Positions 5,145 to 7,084 of a stretch of DNA of 7,084 nucleotides are shown here, piece after piece. Position numbers and translations under genes: made by a program. The notes under the pieces are model-generated. The model ran no database searches. It had not been told where the DNA came from and was given only the letters and a program-made list of their open reading frames with translations. Location of the stretch: NCBI GenBank assembly GCA_021802375.1, contig JAKAAL010000205.1:1-7084 (forward strand), given 5' to 3'. This DNA is from Bacillota bacterium (GTDB taxonomy: Bacteria; Bacillota_E; Sulfobacillia; Sulfobacillales; Sulfobacillaceae). Every line of letters starts with the position of its first letter. The first letter of the stretch is position 1.

Positions 5145-6725
5145 TTGTCACGTCACACACCCGAAGAATACCAGCACCTTGGCCAATGGAGCCGCCTGAC
5201 TCAGGGGTCGGCCCCGCTGGAAATCGCCCTGGTGTTTCATATTCAAAACCGAAACCAACTTGAGCAAAAGACTGCTCACGGCGTGGTCTTTTCGAGTCGA
5301 GAAGAGTTTCTTCGAAAACACGGGCTTCCCACTTCCCTTCTTGCACGCACCAAACGATGGCTCATGCAGTCAGGCTTACAGGTCACTGAGCAAGATGATT
5401 TCTCCATCTGGGCGCGAGGAACCTTTGACACGGTCGCCCGCGTGTTTCAAATCGGCTTTAGTGAGACCTACCACTTGGGTCGGCGCAAGTTTCGTCCCGA
5501 AAGCGAGCCAACGCTGCCCGACTGGCTGCAGCCTTATGTGCTGTCGCTGGTGGGTCTGGACAATGTAGGAGAACTGCATCCCAAGCATCGCCAGCCCCGC
5601 CGTGACACGGAACTTGCCAATGGCAACCAGGGATTTTTTCCTGCGGATATTCAACGGTGCTACCAAGTTCCGCCAGGTTTGGACGGTAGTGGGGTCACTA
5701 TAGGCATCTTAGAATTTTCCAATGGTTTTGCTGAGAGCGATTTGCAGGCATTTTGGTCCAGCTTCAATATTCCCGCACCGACCGTGGAATTTGTGTCCGT
5801 GGATGGTACGCCCAATGACGGCGGCGTCTCGGCGCAGGACATGGAATGCACGTTGGATGTCGAGTGGGCGGGCGCGATGGCTCCAGGTGCTCGGCTGGTG
5901 GTCTACGAAGCCAGCGCAGGCTCCTCTGACCGATCATTTGGCCTTTCAGTGCTCAAGAACCTGCGCTTCGTCTTGAATGACTCCACGCGTCAGCCTTCGG
6001 TGGTGACCATCAGTTATGGGGATGGCGAGAGCCGATTTGCGGCGGCGGTGATGGAGGCGTGGGACAGCACCGTCCTAGAAATGAATGCCAAAGGCATGAC
6101 GGTCTTTGTAGCCTCTGGTGACGAAGGGGCCTATGGCCTTCACGGGATAGGTCTTCCGATCCGTCACGTCGATACGCCAGCAAACGTGCCCCAGGTGGTG
6201 GCCGTGGGAGGAACTCATCTGACGTTGAACGGCCAAGGGCAGATCGCCAATGAAACGGGATGGACGGACACGAACGACAATGGGGCATCGGGTGGAGGCA
6301 TTAGCCAAATCTTTAGCGTTCCCTCGTATCAAACGTCCGTTGCCCTCCCCTTGTCGGGTGGCACGCCACCGGGGCGCGGTGTCCCCGACGTGGCGTTGAA
6401 TGCCGACCCCGACACCGGCTACGCCATCATGTTTCAAAATGCTGCCACCGTGGTCGGAGGGACGTCGGCGGCTTCCCCCATCTGGGCTGCGTTTACGGCC
6501 CTTCTAAATCAACAGCGGGCGTCTGCCGGCAAATCGCCCATAGGCGGCGGACTCTTGCCCGGGCTGTATCAGAGTGGGGCATCGAACTCGGGAGTGTTCC
6601 GGGACATCACCGTAGGCAACAACAACTACTTTGGGGTGGTGGGGTACTCCTGCACGCCGGGGTGGGATGCCGTCACCGGCTGGGGCAGCCCCAACGTGGG
6701 GCAATGGATTCAAGCTTGGTCCTAG
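5145..6725 (+). CDS. Sedolisin (S53) serine-carboxyl peptidase, kumamolisin-like zymogen
   Basis: Predicted acid-active endopeptidase made as a self-cleaving zymogen. 526 aa from TTG 5145 (residue numbers from there). Seen: pro-domain about 1-155 with SREEFLRKHGLP (51-62), ARGTFDTVARVFQIGF (90-105) and a basic linker HRQPRRD (148-154); the mature enzyme begins near 160 with YQVPPGLDGSGVTIGILEF (173-191). Catalytic residues fit E234 and D238 (MECTLDVEWAGAMAPGA), D326 (ASGDEG) and S441 (GGTSAASP). The calcium site fits D487-I488 and PGWDAVTG (G506, D508). Family features differ in places: the aromatic in the SISWG stretch of kumamolisin is Tyr here (TISYG, Y291) and FPA.SP is TPANVP. No signal peptide or transmembrane segment is seen; kumamolisins likewise lack an evident one, and export is inferred. 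64 nt after the zinc-ribbon gene with no clear promoter, so probably co-transcribed. Ends in a strong hairpin. Confidence 0.93.
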   Translation: MSRHTPEEYQHLGQWSRLTQGSAPLEIALVFHIQNRNQLEQKTAHGVVFSSREEFLRKHGLPTSLLARTKRWLMQSGLQVTEQDDFSIWARGTFDTVARVFQIGFSETYHLGRRKFRPESEPTLPDWLQPYVLSLVGLDNVGELHPKHRQPRRDTELANGNQGFFPADIQRCYQVPPGLDGSGVTIGILEFSNGFAESDLQAFWSSFNIPAPTVEFVSVDGTPNDGGVSAQDMECTLDVEWAGAMAPGARLVVYEASAGSSDRSFGLSVLKNLRFVLNDSTRQPSVVTISYGDGESRFAAAVMEAWDSTVLEMNAKGMTVFVASGDEGAYGLHGIGLPIRHVDTPANVPQVVAVGGTHLTLNGQGQIANETGWTDTNDNGASGGGISQIFSVPSYQTSVALPLSGGTPPGRGVPDVALNADPDTGYAIMFQNAATVVGGTSAASPIWAAFTALLNQQRASAGKSPIGGGLLPGLYQSGASNSGVFRDITVGNNNYFGVVGYSCTPGWDAVTGWGSPNVGQWIQAWS

Positions 6726-6747
6726 TCGGTCGTGACCAGGACCAAGC
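6714..6747. terminator. Long hairpin between convergent genes, possible two-way terminator
   Basis: GCTTGGTCCT (6714-6723) pairs perfectly with AGGACCAAGC (6738-6747), 10 bp; after one A-C mismatch the stem continues for three pairs plus a G-T pair around loop GTCG (6729-6732). It overlaps the last codons and stop of the sedolisin and sits before the convergent gene's stop at 6764. No run of Ts follows on either strand, so it is not a canonical intrinsic terminator, but its place and symmetry fit ending transcription from both sides or protecting mRNA 3' ends. Confidence 0.6.
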
Positions 6748-6763
6748 GATTCATCGCGGGGAC

Positions 6764-7084
6764 TTACGTGCCCAGCCAGGCGGCGAGCATGCTGCGAGCT
6801 TCTTCGCTGGCGTCTTGAATAGGTTTGACCTCAATGGCGTCGTAGGGGGCCTCAGCCAGCACGATGCTAACGTGTTGCAGTTTTCCCCTGCGAAATAGAT
6901 GGATCCGGACCACGTCGCCAGGGCGATGGTTGGTCTTGAGGCGCTTGGTGAGGTCTTCGGGCTTTTCCAAGAGATAATCGTTGAGAGCAATCAGGCGATC
7001 TTTCGCTGAAATGAGGTTGGCGGCAGGCCCGTCGGCATAGCTTGTGCCTACCTCCAGATAGCGTTGCGCAGCCGGCATTGAGGT
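6764..7084 (-). CDS. C-terminal part of a PDZ-containing peptidase, probably family M61; 5' end beyond the window
   Basis: About 106 codons are open from the right edge to TAA at 6766-6764. Seen: a PDZ-like fold with SYADGPAANLISAKDRLIAL (carboxylate-binding side and helix), NDYLLEKPEDLTKRL, HRPGDVVRIHLFRRGKL and QHVSIVLAEAPYD, then a short tail with DASEEARSMLAAWLG. In M61 (glycyl aminopeptidase-like) proteins a PDZ domain sits at the C-terminus and ends in just such a tail (ASxEQ...WLG), which is why M61 is preferred over HtrA-like or C-terminal-processing proteases. The catalytic HExxH domain would lie to the right, outside the window. The ATG at 7078 is not taken as the start because the PDZ domain would be cut and the frame stays open to the edge with no ribosome binding site visible. 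Convergent with the sedolisin, 38 nt apart. Confidence 0.72.
   Translation of the reverse strand, partial: TSMPAAQRYLEVGTSYADGPAANLISAKDRLIALNDYLLEKPEDLTKRLKTNHRPGDVVRIHLFRRGKLQHVSIVLAEAPYDAIEVKPIQDASEEARSMLAAWLGT

Noticed and set aside
1..7084. CRISPR arrays, tRNA or rRNA genes, insertion sequences, toxin-antitoxin or phage genes
   Set aside because: Looked for and not seen; almost all of the window is taken up by the seven coding regions.

Overview
The window appears to be part of a surface-polysaccharide (EPS/cell-wall glycan) locus of a Firmicutes-type bacterium, followed by a small hydrolase/peptidase block. The lineage is inferred, not proven. The supporting signs are strong AAGGAGG/GGAGG ribosome binding sites ahead of nearly every gene, sigma-A-like TATAAT boxes, frequent TTG starts (four of the six starts visible), moderately high GC by eye, and a kumamolisin-type sedolisin (S53), a family well known from acidophilic or thermophilic Alicyclobacillus/Sulfobacillus-like organisms. 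No rRNA, tRNA, CRISPR array, insertion sequence or origin was seen.

Layout. On the minus strand, positions 2311 down to 1 hold two overlapping glycosyltransferase genes: a GT-B family 4 enzyme (1178-2311), then a TuaH-like glycosyltransferase (1185 to the left edge, 395 codons visible, 3' end cut off). They overlap by 8 nt and form one operon. A 178-bp intergenic region (2312-2489) carries two divergent promoters, each with a perfect TATAAT. To its right on the plus strand come a membrane-bound polyprenyl-phosphate sugar-1-phosphate transferase that should start glycan repeat-unit assembly (2490-3893), a kynurenine-formamidase/cyclase-family metal hydrolase (3981-4619), an unrecognised 154-aa protein with a C-terminal CxxC...CxxC zinc-ribbon-like pair (4616-5080, GTGA overlap with the previous gene), and a pro-kumamolisin-like serine-carboxyl peptidase (5145-6725). 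A long hairpin at 6714-6747 ends the block. On the far side, convergent, lies the C-terminal end of a PDZ-containing protein resembling M61 aminopeptidases (6764 to the right edge).

How they fit together. The priming transferase would load the first sugar phosphate onto the lipid carrier on the inner membrane face, and the two divergently transcribed glycosyltransferases would extend it. The divergent promoter region is therefore a natural control point for glycan synthesis. The hydrolase, zinc-ribbon protein and sedolisin follow the priming transferase with gaps of 87, -4 and 64 nt and no clear intervening terminator, so they may be read from the same promoter, but nothing in the sequence ties them functionally to polysaccharide synthesis. 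The main points for a second look are a G8 tract in the family 4 glycosyltransferase that could act as a slippage switch, the unusual gene trio (cyclase, zinc ribbon, sedolisin), and active-site-neighbourhood substitutions in the sedolisin.
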